Shown piece by piece: positions 44,932 through 53,996 of a stretch of 64,000 nucleotides of DNA. The DNA is from Pseudogemmobacter bohemicus. Its GTDB lineage: Bacteria; Pseudomonadota; Alphaproteobacteria; Rhodobacterales; Rhodobacteraceae. The notes beneath the pieces are model-generated. The model was not told the DNA's origin. It made no database searches and worked only from the letters and a program-made list of their open reading frames with translations. The position numbers were made by a program, and so were the translations under genes. Position 1 is the stretch's first letter, and every line of letters begins with the position of its first letter. The stretch spans positions 62,001 through 126,000 of the forward strand of contig NZ_QNHG01000002.1 of the NCBI RefSeq assembly GCF_003290025.1. The letters run 5' to 3'.

Positions 44932-45747
44932 TTACCCCACCACTGCCACGACCAGATCCATCAGGCCACGGCGGGTGTCGGGGTCATCGGTCAGCGGCTC
45001 GATCATCGCGGCGCGGATGGCACGGTTCAGGTCCATGCCGCCTGCGATCAGGGTTGCGGCATAGACGACGAGGCGGGTGGAAACGCCCTCCTCCAGGTCC
45101 TGGCCTTTCAGCCCGCGCAGCTTGCCCGCAAGCCTGACCAGCAGCGATACGCGCCCCTCATCAAGGCCGCTTTCACGCATCACCACCGCACTCTCATGCG
45201 CCGGTTTCGGGAAGGTGAACTCGACCGAGAGGAACCGCTGCCGCGTCGAAGGTTTCAGCGTTTTCAGGATGTTCTGGTAGCCGGGGTTGTAGCTTGCCAC
45301 CAGCATGAAGCCGGGCGCGGCCTGCAATTCCTCGCCCGTCCGGTCAATGGGCAGAATGCGGCGGTCGTCGGTCAGCGGGTGCAGAACGACGGCCACGTCT
45401 TTCCTTGCCTCGACCACCTCGTCAAGGTAGCAGATCGCGCCTTCGCGCACAGCGCGGGTCAGGGGGCCATCGACCCAGGACGTCTCGCCCCCTTTCAGGA
45501 GATAGCGCCCGATCAGATCGGCGGCGGAGAGGTCGTCATGGCAGGCGACCGTATAAAGCGGACGCCCCAGTTGCGCGGCCATATGGGCGACAAACCGGGT
45601 CTTGCCGCAGCCGGTCGGGCCTTTCAGCAAAAGCGGCAGGCGGTTGGCGAAAGCAGCGGCGAAAACATCGCATTCATCGCCCTGCGCGAGGTAGAAGGGG
45701 GCCTGAGCCCCCTCCCCATGTTTCCTGGTCGCAAGATTGCCGTCCAT
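44932..45747 (-). CDS. norQ: NorQ, MoxR-type AAA+ ATPase
   Basis: A 271-residue AAA+ ATPase of the CbbQ/NirQ/NorQ group. Walker A GPTGCGKT (43-50), Walker B ICYLDEVVEA, sensor region FMLVASYNPGYQ and arginine-finger region STRQRFLSVEF. It partners NorD in activating NO reductase. The ATG at 45747 follows GGAG and is 4 nt past the norB stop; longer in-frame starts would lie inside norB. Confidence 0.95.
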   Translation of the reverse strand: MDGNLATRKHGEGAQAPFYLAQGDECDVFAAAFANRLPLLLKGPTGCGKTRFVAHMAAQLGRPLYTVACHDDLSAADLIGRYLLKGGETSWVDGPLTRAVREGAICYLDEVVEARKDVAVVLHPLTDDRRILPIDRTGEELQAAPGFMLVASYNPGYQNILKTLKPSTRQRFLSVEFTFPKPAHESAVVMRESGLDEGRVSLLVRLAGKLRGLKGQDLEEGVSTRLVVYAATLIAGGMDLNRAIRAAMIEPLTDDPDTRRGLMDLVVAVVG

Positions 45748-45751
45748 GGGA

Positions 45752-47125
45752 TCACTCCGCTGCATGTTTGATGACAGGGCCGGGTTCGATGATCTCGCGG
45801 CGGCGCGGCACCAGCAGCGCATAGATCAGGATATAGACCCCGATCACCACCGCGACGCCCGAGCCAAGCCGCATCCAGTAGAAGAGCGCGATCTGGTCCT
45901 GCACCTCCATGTAATACTGGCCCATGACACGTTGCAGATGGGTCTGGATGGTGCCCGCGAAGGTCAGCACAAAAGTCATAAAGACCATCCCCGCCGAGGT
46001 CAGCCAGAAGCCGACCATGTTCAGCACCTGGTTATAGGGGTCGCGCTGTCTCAGGATCGGCAGCGCATAGGTGAAGAGCGCGAGGTTGACGCAGACATAG
46101 GCGCCGTAGAAGGCCAGGTGCCCGTGGGCCGCCGTCACCTGCGTGCCGTGGGTATAGTAGTTCACCCCGTGCAGCGTGTGCAGAAAGCCCCAGACACCGG
46201 CACCGAAGAAGGCCAGAACCGAACAGCCGAGGCTCCACAGGAGGGCGGCCTTGTTCGGGTGATCGCGCCGCCCCTTCCAGACCATCACGAAGGCGAAGGC
46301 CATCATCGCAAAGAAGGGCACCACCTCGAAGGCAGAGAAGATCGAGCCGATCCATTGCCAGTAGCCGGGCATCCCGATCCAGAAATAGTGGTGACCAGTA
46401 CCGAGAATGCCCGAGAAGAGCGCGGTGGCGACAATGACATAAAGCCATTTTTCCACGACCTCACGGTCAACCCCCGTCAGCTTCAGCATCAGGAAGCCGA
46501 GGATCGAGGCCATGATCAGCTCCCACACGCCTTCGACCCAGAGATGGACGACGTTCCACCAGTATTGCTTGTCGAGCGCGAGGTTGTCGGGATTGTAGAA
46601 GGAGAAGAGGAACAGAAGCGCCAGGCCCCAGAGGCCGATCAGCATGATCGTGGAGATCACCGTCTTGCGGCCTTTGGCGACCGTCATGGTGACGTTCCAC
46701 AGGAAGATGAGTGCTGCGACAACGATGCCCGCTTTGACCCATTTCGGCTGTTCGAGGAACTCGCGACCCTCACGGCCCAGAAGGAAATTGCCCTCGAAAA
46801 GGTTGAAGAGATAGGTGACGACGACGCCCGCCGTGCCAATGACCAGAATGGCCAGCTGGATATAGGCGGCTTTCACCGAGTGGATTTCGCGTTCGGCCTC
46901 TTCCGGGATCAGGAAATAGGCCGCGCCGAAGAAACCCGTGAGCAGCCAGACGATCAGCGAATTGGTGTGCAGCATCCGCGCCACCGAGAAGGGCAGCACT
47001 TCCGCGAGGAAGTTGGGCTGGACATAGATATAGCCCAGCACGACGCCCATCGTCACCTGCACGGCGAAAAGGGCCAGCGCGACCAGGATATAGGCCAGCG
47101 CGATCTTTTGGGATTGGTATTTCAT
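45752..47125 (-). CDS. norB: Nitric oxide reductase subunit B
   Basis: A 457-residue, 12-helix heme-copper oxidase relative that reduces 2 NO to N2O. Ligands are in place: low-spin heme b H53 (ARMLHTN) and H336, high-spin heme b3 H334 (TAAHGHLAFYGAY), and FeB H194 (VVHLWVEGVWE), H245 and H246 (GTGHHYFW). Conserved Glu198 is present. GGAGCCAAGCAG precedes the ATG. It lies 12 nt after norC. Confidence 0.97.
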   Translation of the reverse strand: MKYQSQKIALAYILVALALFAVQVTMGVVLGYIYVQPNFLAEVLPFSVARMLHTNSLIVWLLTGFFGAAYFLIPEEAEREIHSVKAAYIQLAILVIGTAGVVVTYLFNLFEGNFLLGREGREFLEQPKWVKAGIVVAALIFLWNVTMTVAKGRKTVISTIMLIGLWGLALLFLFSFYNPDNLALDKQYWWNVVHLWVEGVWELIMASILGFLMLKLTGVDREVVEKWLYVIVATALFSGILGTGHHYFWIGMPGYWQWIGSIFSAFEVVPFFAMMAFAFVMVWKGRRDHPNKAALLWSLGCSVLAFFGAGVWGFLHTLHGVNYYTHGTQVTAAHGHLAFYGAYVCVNLALFTYALPILRQRDPYNQVLNMVGFWLTSAGMVFMTFVLTFAGTIQTHLQRVMGQYYMEVQDQIALFYWMRLGSGVAVVIGVYILIYALLVPRRREIIEPGPVIKHAAE

Positions 47126-47137
47126 CTGCTTGGCTCC

Positions 47138-47590
47138 TTAACCGGCATCATTCGGGGGCCAGCCCTGGGTGTTGATCTTGCCCGTCCACAGAAGGAAATC
47201 GGTCAGCCCCCGGATGTCTTCGTCCGAGAGGTTGAATTGCGGCATCTGGCGGCGGCCCTCGACGCCCGAGGGCTGGGCTTCCATCCAGCCTTTCATGGTC
47301 TCGAATGCGGCTTCGGGATCGTCTGCGACGCCCCAGCGGGCCATGACATTGCCGACCTCGGGGGCGAAATAGGCGCCTTCCCCAAGGATCGAATGGCAGT
47401 TCACGCAGGCCTTCTTTTCCCAGACATGTTTGCCGCGCGCGACGGATTCGGTGATCCCGGCATGGTCGGTCGAGACGTTCACGATGTACCAGTGGCCATG
47501 AATGAACAGGCCGATGAAGATAAGGATGAAGAACAGTGACCCGCCATAGAAGATGTTCCGGGCCATGCTCTTCGTCAGGACTTCGCGCAT
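47138..47590 (-). CDS. norC: Nitric oxide reductase subunit C
   Basis: A 150-residue membrane-anchored cytochrome c. One N-terminal helix (about 12-33) anchors a periplasmic domain with the heme-attachment CVNCH (62-66) and axial Met116 in RRQMPQF. It passes electrons from pseudoazurin or cytochrome c to NorB. GGGAGACC precedes the ATG. It heads norCBQDEF, with a TTAAC-N4-GTCAA box 70 nt upstream. Confidence 0.97.
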   Translation of the reverse strand: MREVLTKSMARNIFYGGSLFFILIFIGLFIHGHWYIVNVSTDHAGITESVARGKHVWEKKACVNCHSILGEGAYFAPEVGNVMARWGVADDPEAAFETMKGWMEAQPSGVEGRRQMPQFNLSDEDIRGLTDFLLWTGKINTQGWPPNDAG

Positions 47591-47653
47591 GGCGAGGGTC
47601 TCCCGGAGCTGTTGGCGTTGGAACCGGCTTGCGCCCTGGAGGCGAGTCTCACC

Positions 47654-47667
47654 TTAACAAAAGTCAA
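47654..47667. promoter_or_regulatory. NNR/FNR-type box between norC and a divergent small gene
   Basis: TTAAC-AAAA-GTCAA, the box form described for NNR-regulated promoters in Paracoccus. Its centre is 70 nt from the norC start and 71 nt from the start of the divergent small membrane-protein gene, so it is placed to serve both. Confidence 0.8.
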
Positions 47668-47731
47668 GGATGCGGGATTTCGCGCGTGGCAAAACCGGAC
47701 GGGCAGGAAGATGTCGGCAAAGGGGGCCAGA

Positions 47732-47992
47732 ATGGGACAGGAGAGCAACCAGAGATCTGCCCCATATTGGAGCGCGGGAAAGCTCGCGGTTCTGCTTTAC
47801 GTCTTTGCGGCGGCAGCGGTGGCGATCAATCTCTTCATGCTGGGGCTGTTGTTGCAGGCCTTCGGCTTCACCGCACTGTCGCCGGTGTCCGCATTGATGG
47901 CCGCGGGCCCGCTGGGGGTTCCGGCGGCCTGGGCGGCGGGCCGGTGGGTGCGCCATTTGCTGGATGAGGCGGACCAGAAGCCCTCAGTGTAG
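47732..47992 (+). CDS. Small two-helix membrane protein divergent from norC
   Basis: An 86-residue protein with two hydrophobic segments (LAVLLYVFAAAAVAINLFMLGLLLQAF and LSPVSALMAAGPLGVPAAWAAG) and a charged C-terminus. ATG 47732 has AAAGGGGG upstream; ATG 47711 in the same frame is an alternative. The shared NNR-type box suggests induction with norCB. I do not recognise the family. It ends 9 nt inside the 3' end of the convergent nnrS paralogue. Confidence 0.6.
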   Translation: MGQESNQRSAPYWSAGKLAVLLYVFAAAAVAINLFMLGLLLQAFGFTALSPVSALMAAGPLGVPAAWAAGRWVRHLLDEADQKPSV

Positions 47993-49183
47993 CTGCCCCA
48001 GCGTCGCAGGATCGCGCAAAGCGGGCCAGTAATCCCAAAGCCACAGCAGAAACCCCGCAGCCCAGGCCAGCGCGGCAAAGCCGTGCAGAGGGCCGGGAGG
48101 CCAGGGCAACAGCCCCATTTCCGGCAGCGCCCTGAGGCAGGTGGCAAGGGCGATCAGCGCGAAACCCGCCCTGGTGCGGCGTGAAAGCCCCAGCCCCTGG
48201 CCGGTGTGAAACCGCCCCGCAATCGCCAGCACCGCAAGCACACCAAGGCCAGGCCCCCCCATCACCACCAGATGCAATGCCGCCGTCTCAGACCAGGATG
48301 CGCCAAGCCTGGCAGCCCCAAGCGCCAGCATGCCAGCCCCCGAAAAACCCGCCGCCGCCATCAGCCCGATGATCTCACAGCGAAAGGCGGCGCGGCCGAT
48401 GAATCCCTCTGCCATCCGCTCCATGAACGCGGCCCCGGCCCCCAGCCAGAGATAGCCGGTCACGGCAGGCGTGGCCCCGGTCAGCTCGGCCAGGAGCGCC
48501 AGCGCCACCAGCCCCGGCGCGAGGTTCAGCCGCCCCGGATGCGGGCGGAAGGGCGATGCGCGGCCGCTCGGGTCCAGCACCTCATTGGTGACGGGAACCG
48601 TGATCCGCGCCAGCGCGAGCGCGAGCAGGCCAGCAAAAAGAAATCCCGCAAGCCTGATGAGGCGCGAAGCCGCCTCTGCCTCGCCCAGGGCCATCTGAAC
48701 CCTCGCCCAGAGCGCGAGCGCCGCCAGCGCCAGCACCCAGCCGGTGAAGGAAAGCACCCGGTCCGTGCGCTTTTTCCAGGACAGCGCCAGCAGATAGCAG
48801 GGCAGAAACCCAAGCCAGATCAGATCGGCAATCGCTGCGGGCCAGATCAGCAGATCCGCGCCTGTCAGCCCGCAAATCCGTGCAAATCCCCAGGCGGCGA
48901 CCAAAACCCAGAGGCTCCGCCCTTGCAGGCGCGGCGTGTCGGTCCATTCCGGGGCGGCGGTGGTCAGAAAGCCGATCAGCGCCGCGCCCCAGGCGCCGAA
49001 GACCATCTCGTAGCCATGCCAGATGCCGGGCGGCAGATCGCGCGCGAAAGGCAGCTCAAACGACCAGAAGAGCACCCAGACCAGCGGCCAGAGACCTGCA
49101 TGCAGCGCCGCCAGCGGGAAGAAGATGCGAAACCCCTCATCCGAGAGGATCCGGTGCAGCGGCGGATGCGTGCCCTGGCTCAT
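47984..49183 (-). CDS. nnrS2: Second NnrS family protein
   Basis: A 399-residue NnrS paralogue with about 12 helices: ILSDEGFRIFFPLAALHAGLWPLVW, WHGYEMVFGAWGAALIGFLTTAAPEWT, and a C-terminal half where family residues are less conserved (LHLVVMGGPGLGVLAVLAIAGRF). The His in LHLVVMG corresponds to the LHVLTVG of the first NnrS. Its ATG overlaps the stop of the ABC ATPase gene by 4 nt, so it is translated as the last gene of the TonB receptor/ABC operon rather than with nor. Confidence 0.88.
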   Translation of the reverse strand: MSQGTHPPLHRILSDEGFRIFFPLAALHAGLWPLVWVLFWSFELPFARDLPPGIWHGYEMVFGAWGAALIGFLTTAAPEWTDTPRLQGRSLWVLVAAWGFARICGLTGADLLIWPAAIADLIWLGFLPCYLLALSWKKRTDRVLSFTGWVLALAALALWARVQMALGEAEAASRLIRLAGFLFAGLLALALARITVPVTNEVLDPSGRASPFRPHPGRLNLAPGLVALALLAELTGATPAVTGYLWLGAGAAFMERMAEGFIGRAAFRCEIIGLMAAAGFSGAGMLALGAARLGASWSETAALHLVVMGGPGLGVLAVLAIAGRFHTGQGLGLSRRTRAGFALIALATCLRALPEMGLLPWPPGPLHGFAALAWAAGFLLWLWDYWPALRDPATLGQLH

Positions 49184-49929
49184 GGCCGCAGCCTTTCATC
49201 AAGATCGTGGATATGGGCAAAGAGCGGATCCTCGCCAAGAAAGGCCTCGCGCTGCGCGAAGACCGAAGGCTCGCTGCGGGTGGCGGGATCGCCTGCGATG
49301 ATCCGCTCGCCCGTGATGCCCTGGCCCATGGGATCAAGGACAAGGATGCGGTGGCTGATGCGGATCGCCTCCATCAGATCATGGGTGATGAAAAGCGCGC
49401 TGAACCGGGCCGCGGCGGCGGCGGCGATCACCAGATCCTGCATCCGCCGCTTCAGCGCGACATCCAGCGCGGTGAAGGGCTCGTCAAAATAGAGGAAATC
49501 CGGCTCGGTGACGAGGGCGCGCGCAATGGCGCTGCGCTGGCGCATACCGCCGGACAGCTCGACCGGGTATTTGTCCAGGTCTTCGGGCATCAGGCCAGCC
49601 GCAAGCGCCGCCGCAAGCACCCGGCTCACGCGGGTTTCGCGCGGCACATGCGCCATTTTCAGCGGGAAGGCGATATTCCCGGCGACGGTCGCCCAGGGCA
49701 TGAGGCGCGGCTCCTGAAACACCATTGCGTGGTGGCGGTAGCCGCGCGTGATGCGCCCGCTGCGGGGCGTGATCAGCCCCGCCGCGATATGGGCGATGGT
49801 GGATTTCCCGGATCCCGAGGGGCCGACGAGCGAGACGACCTCGCCCTCGCCAATCGAAAAACCGATCCCGTCCAGCACTTTGCGCCCGAAATAGGAATGG
49901 CTCACGCCCTGCAATGTCAGAAGGCTCAA
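49180..49929 (-). CDS. ABC transporter ATP-binding protein (nitrate/sulfonate/taurine type)
   Basis: A 249-residue ATPase: Walker A GPSGSGKST (about 36-44), signature LSGGMRQRSAIARAL, Walker B FLYFDEPFTALD and switch His in FITHDLMEA. Closest family by pattern is SsuB/TauB/NrtD. The start is TTG 49929, forming a TTGA overlap with the permease stop. The gene runs directly into nnrS2 (ATGA), so the operon is receptor, binding protein, permease, ATPase, NnrS. Substrate unknown. Confidence 0.9.
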   Translation of the reverse strand: MSLLTLQGVSHSYFGRKVLDGIGFSIGEGEVVSLVGPSGSGKSTIAHIAAGLITPRSGRITRGYRHHAMVFQEPRLMPWATVAGNIAFPLKMAHVPRETRVSRVLAAALAAGLMPEDLDKYPVELSGGMRQRSAIARALVTEPDFLYFDEPFTALDVALKRRMQDLVIAAAAAARFSALFITHDLMEAIRISHRILVLDPMGQGITGERIIAGDPATRSEPSVFAQREAFLGEDPLFAHIHDLDERLRP

Positions 49930-50738
49930 TGCTTTACCCCCCAGGGCCGGGCGGCCTCGCGCCAGCGTTCCAGCTCGGCCTGGATCGGGCGCAGCACTGC
50001 ATATTCCGCAACGATCAGCACCGCGACCGCCAGCAAAACCCAGGCCATGGCGCCCGAGATATCCAGCATCGACCGCGCACGGGCCAGCGCGCCGCCGACC
50101 CCACCAGCGTTTGACAAAAGTTCCGCCATCACCGCCACCTTGAAGGCCGATCCAAGCGCCAGCACCAGCGCAGGCAGCAGATGCGCCGCGATCTGGCGGC
50201 TGGCGATATGGGTAAAACGGCGGATCGGGCCGGCACCAAACACCTCTGCCATGGCGTCAAGGCCCCGGTCGCGGGTGGTGACGCCCTCGACCGCGCCCAT
50301 GAAGACGACCGGCGTGCCCGAGATCACGATGGTCAGCGCCACCGTCATCATCGAGGCCCCGAACCAGATAATCGCCAGCACGATCCAGGCAATCGGCGGC
50401 ACCCCGATCACCACTGTCAGCACCGGGCGTGACAGGCGCAGAATGGCGGGGGAATAGCCGGCGATCACCCCCGCGACGGTGCCGATCACTGCGGCCAGCG
50501 CGAAACCAAGCGCGGCCCGCAGGCTGGTCAGCCATAAAAGCGCCTGCGCCTCACCCTCCCGGATCAGCGCCGAGGCGGCTTGCAGCGTCTCAAGCGGCGC
50601 GGGCAGGATGAAACTGCCATAGGCCTCATGCCCCAGCTGCCACAGTGCCGCGAGCAGGCAAAGCCCGGCCAGCCCCGCCCAGGCGGACCAGAGGAAGCGG
50701 CCAAGGCGGGACAGACGGTCGGTGACGGCGCGGATCAT
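49926..50738 (-). CDS. ABC transporter permease (SsuC/TauC type)
   Basis: A 270-residue inner-membrane permease with about six helices and the EAA-type loop FGAGPIRRFTHIASRQIAAHLLPALVLAL. SRPVLTVVIGVPPIAWIVLAIIWFG is typical of the nitrate/sulfonate/taurine permease family. ATG 50738 is 13 nt past the stop of the binding-protein gene. It shares a 4-nt overlap with the ATPase gene. Confidence 0.88.
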   Translation of the reverse strand: MIRAVTDRLSRLGRFLWSAWAGLAGLCLLAALWQLGHEAYGSFILPAPLETLQAASALIREGEAQALLWLTSLRAALGFALAAVIGTVAGVIAGYSPAILRLSRPVLTVVIGVPPIAWIVLAIIWFGASMMTVALTIVISGTPVVFMGAVEGVTTRDRGLDAMAEVFGAGPIRRFTHIASRQIAAHLLPALVLALGSAFKVAVMAELLSNAGGVGGALARARSMLDISGAMAWVLLAVAVLIVAEYAVLRPIQAELERWREAARPWGVKH

Positions 50739-50751
50739 GGATTGTGACGGG

Positions 50752-51726
50752 TTACAAAGCGTAGAAAGCGTCATCCGGCAGCGTGCCGCCGATGATCGCC
50801 GCATCGCTCGCCGCCATCAAAGACAGCATGGCCTCGATCTGCGCCCGCGCCGCAGTTGCGGGCCGCGCCACCAGGTTTGATCGCGGGATCGACGCTGCAA
50901 GGATCGGCGCGGGCAGGTTCAGGGCGCGCGCGGCCTGTTGCGCGGCCTCTTCCGGCGCGGCATTGACCGAGGCTGCCGCCAGGGAAAGCGCCGCCTGCAA
51001 GGGGGCGATCAGCTCGGGCGCGCGCTCCAGAAAGCCGGGCGTCACCGCCAGCCCCGCCTGCGGGATCACCGCGCCATGGCCAGAAATCGCCCCCCATTCC
51101 ACCTGGAGATCGACCGCGCGGGCAAACACCTTTCCGACCTTCGCGCCCATGATCTCAACCCCGCTTGAAGCGGGCTCCGACAAGAGCGCCGCGTCGATGC
51201 GCCCGGTCAGCAAAAGCTGCGCGGCCTCGATCGGGCTGCCGACCGCCACCTGTTCGATCTGATCCGCCACACTGTGATGCGCCAGCACGGCGCGCAGGAT
51301 GAAATCCGGGGTGTCATTGACGAAGGGCACCGCGAGGCGTTTGCCTTTCAGCGCTGCGACCCCGGAAACCCCTTCGGGCGCCATGATCGTCATCAGCCCG
51401 TCGGTCATCACATTCACCAGCCTGAGCCCGAGGCCCCGGTTGTAAAGATTGGCCGCCGCCTGGACCGGCACGACCGAAAGCTCCATCGCGCCCGAGGTCA
51501 GCCCCGCCCGCAGTTCATCGGGATTGGTCCAGGTGGTGAGCGTCACCTCCTCCGCCAGATCCTTCAGGAACCCCGCTGCCACCGCATGGGCCAGCGTGAT
51601 CGAAGGCCCGGCGGGCGGGCCGTAAAGCGCCAGCTGCCGGGGCCGCGCCCTGAGGATCGACGGCGCGGCAAGGGCGGCCAGAAAGACCGTGTTACCTAGG
51701 AAAAAGCTGCGGCGGGTGAGGGACAT
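50752..51726 (-). CDS. ABC transporter substrate-binding protein (NMT1/SsuA-like)
   Basis: A 324-residue periplasmic protein with a Tat-like signal (LTRRSFFLGNTVFLAALAAPS). The mature part matches the NMT1/SsuA/NrtA-like fold: LYGPPAGPSITLAHAV, a VTLTTWTNPDELRAGLTSGAMELSVVPV segment, and KGKRLAVPFVNDTPDFILRAVL. It has neither obvious metal-binding His/Met clusters nor a lipoprotein Cys. GGAGGCC precedes the ATG. It lies 62 nt after the TonB receptor gene. Ligand unknown; a small organic ligand or metal chelate is possible given the receptor. Confidence 0.85.
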   Translation of the reverse strand: MSLTRRSFFLGNTVFLAALAAPSILRARPRQLALYGPPAGPSITLAHAVAAGFLKDLAEEVTLTTWTNPDELRAGLTSGAMELSVVPVQAAANLYNRGLGLRLVNVMTDGLMTIMAPEGVSGVAALKGKRLAVPFVNDTPDFILRAVLAHHSVADQIEQVAVGSPIEAAQLLLTGRIDAALLSEPASSGVEIMGAKVGKVFARAVDLQVEWGAISGHGAVIPQAGLAVTPGFLERAPELIAPLQAALSLAAASVNAAPEEAAQQAARALNLPAPILAASIPRSNLVARPATAARAQIEAMLSLMAASDAAIIGGTLPDDAFYAL

Positions 51727-51788
51727 GATCAGGCCTCCGGTTCAGGTGAGGGCGTGCGGGGCCGGCTGGGGCCGCCCCCCGAGCGGCA

Positions 51789-53996
51789 TCAGAATTTCAG
51801 CTTCGCGCCGATGGAAACCGTCCGGCCCGTGCCGGGGATGAAAGCGGCCTGAAGAGGCGAGGCCTGATCCAGCACGAGCGTCGAAGAGGCATAGGTCTCA
51901 TCAAAGAGATTGCTCACCTCGGCAAAGATCACCGCGCTGTCATTCACCCGGTATTCCGCCCCCAGATCGACCAGCGCATAGGACCCGTTGAAGACGGTGT
52001 TCATATTGTCGACCGGGGTTTTCCCCGGCACCCAATGCAGGCGGGTGTTCAGTGCCAGCCGCTCGCTGGCCTGCCAGTCGAACGTGAGCGAGATCACATG
52101 TTCAGGTGCCCCCGCCAGCCGGTTGTTGCCCCGCACAGGGTCGTTGTCGAAGCGGAAATCCTGCCAGGTCCAGGACAGGCGGGCGGCGAGGCTGTCGCTC
52201 AGATCGGCACCGACGCCCAGTTCCAGCCCGGAATGGGTGGTCCGCCCGGCATTCATCGCCGCAATCGCCGCGCCGGAGGTATCGCGCAGTGACAGCAGCT
52301 CGTTCTTCAGCCGCGCATGATACGCCACCGCGTCCCAGCGGACCCTGCCCGCCTCTCCGCGCCAGCCGATTTCCAGCGTCACGGCGCTTTGCGCCTTCAG
52401 ATCCGGGGTCGAGAACATCGCGGTGCCTGCCGAAGGCGCGCCGGGATTCGGGCGCCCGGGGCCGGAATTGGGCGTGCCGCCGGTGGTGCCCAGCAGATCA
52501 TCATGGGTCGGCGGCTCGAAACTGCGCGACAGCGAGATCCAGGCAAGCTGATCCGCTGTCGGGGCCCAGGACAGCGCCAGCGAGGGGGCAAAGCCCGAAT
52601 AGCTGCGGTCGTAATCGGTGGGTGCTGTGGAAATCGCCCCGCCAGGCAGGGGCTGGCCCGGGTTCATCGGGCTGAACCCCACGGTCGGGCGCAGGCCGCC
52701 GCCCCAGCGATCCGCGTTTTCGCGGCTGGCATGGATGAAGCTGACCGAGGGCGACAGCGTGAAGCGCCCCAGCTCGATATTGCCGCCGGCATAAAGCGAG
52801 ACCGTTTCCGCGCGCAGGCGGTTTTTCCCGAAAACCGCCCCCCGCTCGCCCCGGATATTGTGGGAATAATCGCGGTCAGAGGCGCCTTTCGACCAGCTCA
52901 GGCCTGCCTCGAACAGGGGCAGAACCCCCTCGCCCATCAGGCTGTAACGCGCGGTCAGGGTTGCGTCATAGCCTTTGGTATCGCGGAACCCGGCCGAAAT
53001 CGGGAAGGCAAAGCTGTCATCGGTTCGGGACGCGCTGAAGCCGATATCGAAAATCTGGTTCCCGGCCTCCCATGTGGTGCGCGCGCCCAGCAGCGTCTGT
53101 TTCGTCTCGCGATGCGGCAGGTCGCGCAGCACATTGGGGCCGGGATTGGTGGGAGTGCCGCCGACGACCACCGGGCCGGTATGATTCTGCGTCGGGTCGG
53201 CCTGCAAGGCGGCCCAGGTCAGGGGGCCTGCCACATCGAATTTCAGATCGGTATGGCGGAAGAAAAGCCGCGTGGTGGCCTCGCCCGTGCGGAAGGTCAG
53301 ATTGCCGCCAAGCACCGTCCGCTCCGAGCTGTTATAGTCGCGGAAACCATCGGCCTCGCTATGTTCGGCAAAGACCCAGGCGGCGTGGTTCTCGCCCGCC
53401 ACACCATAGCTCAGCCTTGCGTCAAAGCGCCCGAAGCTGCCCGCGCTGATCGCCGCGTCAAAACCTGGCGCCTCCTCGCCGGAGGGTGAGGTGAAATTCA
53501 GCGCGCCGCCGATCACCGCCGCGCCCAGACGGTTGGCGCTGGCGCCGCGGAAGACCTCGATCCCGTTCGCAGTGCCGGGTGAGGCAAGACCGACCACATA
53601 AGAGCCGTCGGCGCGGTTGACCGGCATCCCGTCGCTCAGGATCAGAAGGCCCCGCTCAGCCGGGTTCTGTTGCTGGCCGGACCCCCGGATCTGGATGCGC
53701 GGCTGGTCATTGCCGCCGAAAAACTCCTGTACCACGATGCCCGGCTGGCCCAAGAGCGCGTCGGACAGGGTGGGGGCGGCCGATTTCTCGCCGCCGGTCG
53801 CCCCGATCAGATCGACCGCTCCGGGCGTGACCCCCATCCGCGCGCGGGCGGGATTGTCGGCCTCAAGGTAAACCGTGCCAAGCTCGATCACCGCGCCGGG
53901 CGAGACGGATTGGGCCAGGGCAGGCTGCGCCACCAGCGCCGACATGCCCGCGAGAACGGCGGTTCCGATGCCACGCATCGCTGAGGAGGGGATCAT
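51789..53996 (-). CDS. TonB-dependent outer-membrane receptor
   Basis: A 735-residue receptor. Signal peptide about 1-28 (ALVAQPALAQ), a TonB-box-like IELGTVYLEA, a plug domain (about 55-170) with TLSDALLGQPGIVVQEFFGGNDQPRIQIRGSG and LSDGMPVNRADG, and a 22-strand barrel ending in VSIGAKLKF with C-terminal Phe. No Met-rich or CxxxM copper motif is seen. AAGGATGATCGG precedes the ATG. It begins the receptor/ABC/nnrS2 operon and faces a divergent copper-type receptor across 359 nt that contain an NnrR-type box. Confidence 0.93.
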   Translation of the reverse strand: MIPSSAMRGIGTAVLAGMSALVAQPALAQSVSPGAVIELGTVYLEADNPARARMGVTPGAVDLIGATGGEKSAAPTLSDALLGQPGIVVQEFFGGNDQPRIQIRGSGQQQNPAERGLLILSDGMPVNRADGSYVVGLASPGTANGIEVFRGASANRLGAAVIGGALNFTSPSGEEAPGFDAAISAGSFGRFDARLSYGVAGENHAAWVFAEHSEADGFRDYNSSERTVLGGNLTFRTGEATTRLFFRHTDLKFDVAGPLTWAALQADPTQNHTGPVVVGGTPTNPGPNVLRDLPHRETKQTLLGARTTWEAGNQIFDIGFSASRTDDSFAFPISAGFRDTKGYDATLTARYSLMGEGVLPLFEAGLSWSKGASDRDYSHNIRGERGAVFGKNRLRAETVSLYAGGNIELGRFTLSPSVSFIHASRENADRWGGGLRPTVGFSPMNPGQPLPGGAISTAPTDYDRSYSGFAPSLALSWAPTADQLAWISLSRSFEPPTHDDLLGTTGGTPNSGPGRPNPGAPSAGTAMFSTPDLKAQSAVTLEIGWRGEAGRVRWDAVAYHARLKNELLSLRDTSGAAIAAMNAGRTTHSGLELGVGADLSDSLAARLSWTWQDFRFDNDPVRGNNRLAGAPEHVISLTFDWQASERLALNTRLHWVPGKTPVDNMNTVFNGSYALVDLGAEYRVNDSAVIFAEVSNLFDETYASSTLVLDQASPLQAAFIPGTGRTVSIGAKLKF

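Noticed and set aside
45737-47539. 600-codon plus-strand frame opposite norB and norC
   Set aside because: Extremely His/Asp/Glu-rich reading of the complement of two membrane proteins; no start signal or known family.
51727-51788. Terminator between the TonB receptor and binding-protein genes
   Set aside because: The spacer is GC-rich but shows no stable stem followed by a U-run, so the genes are taken as one operon.
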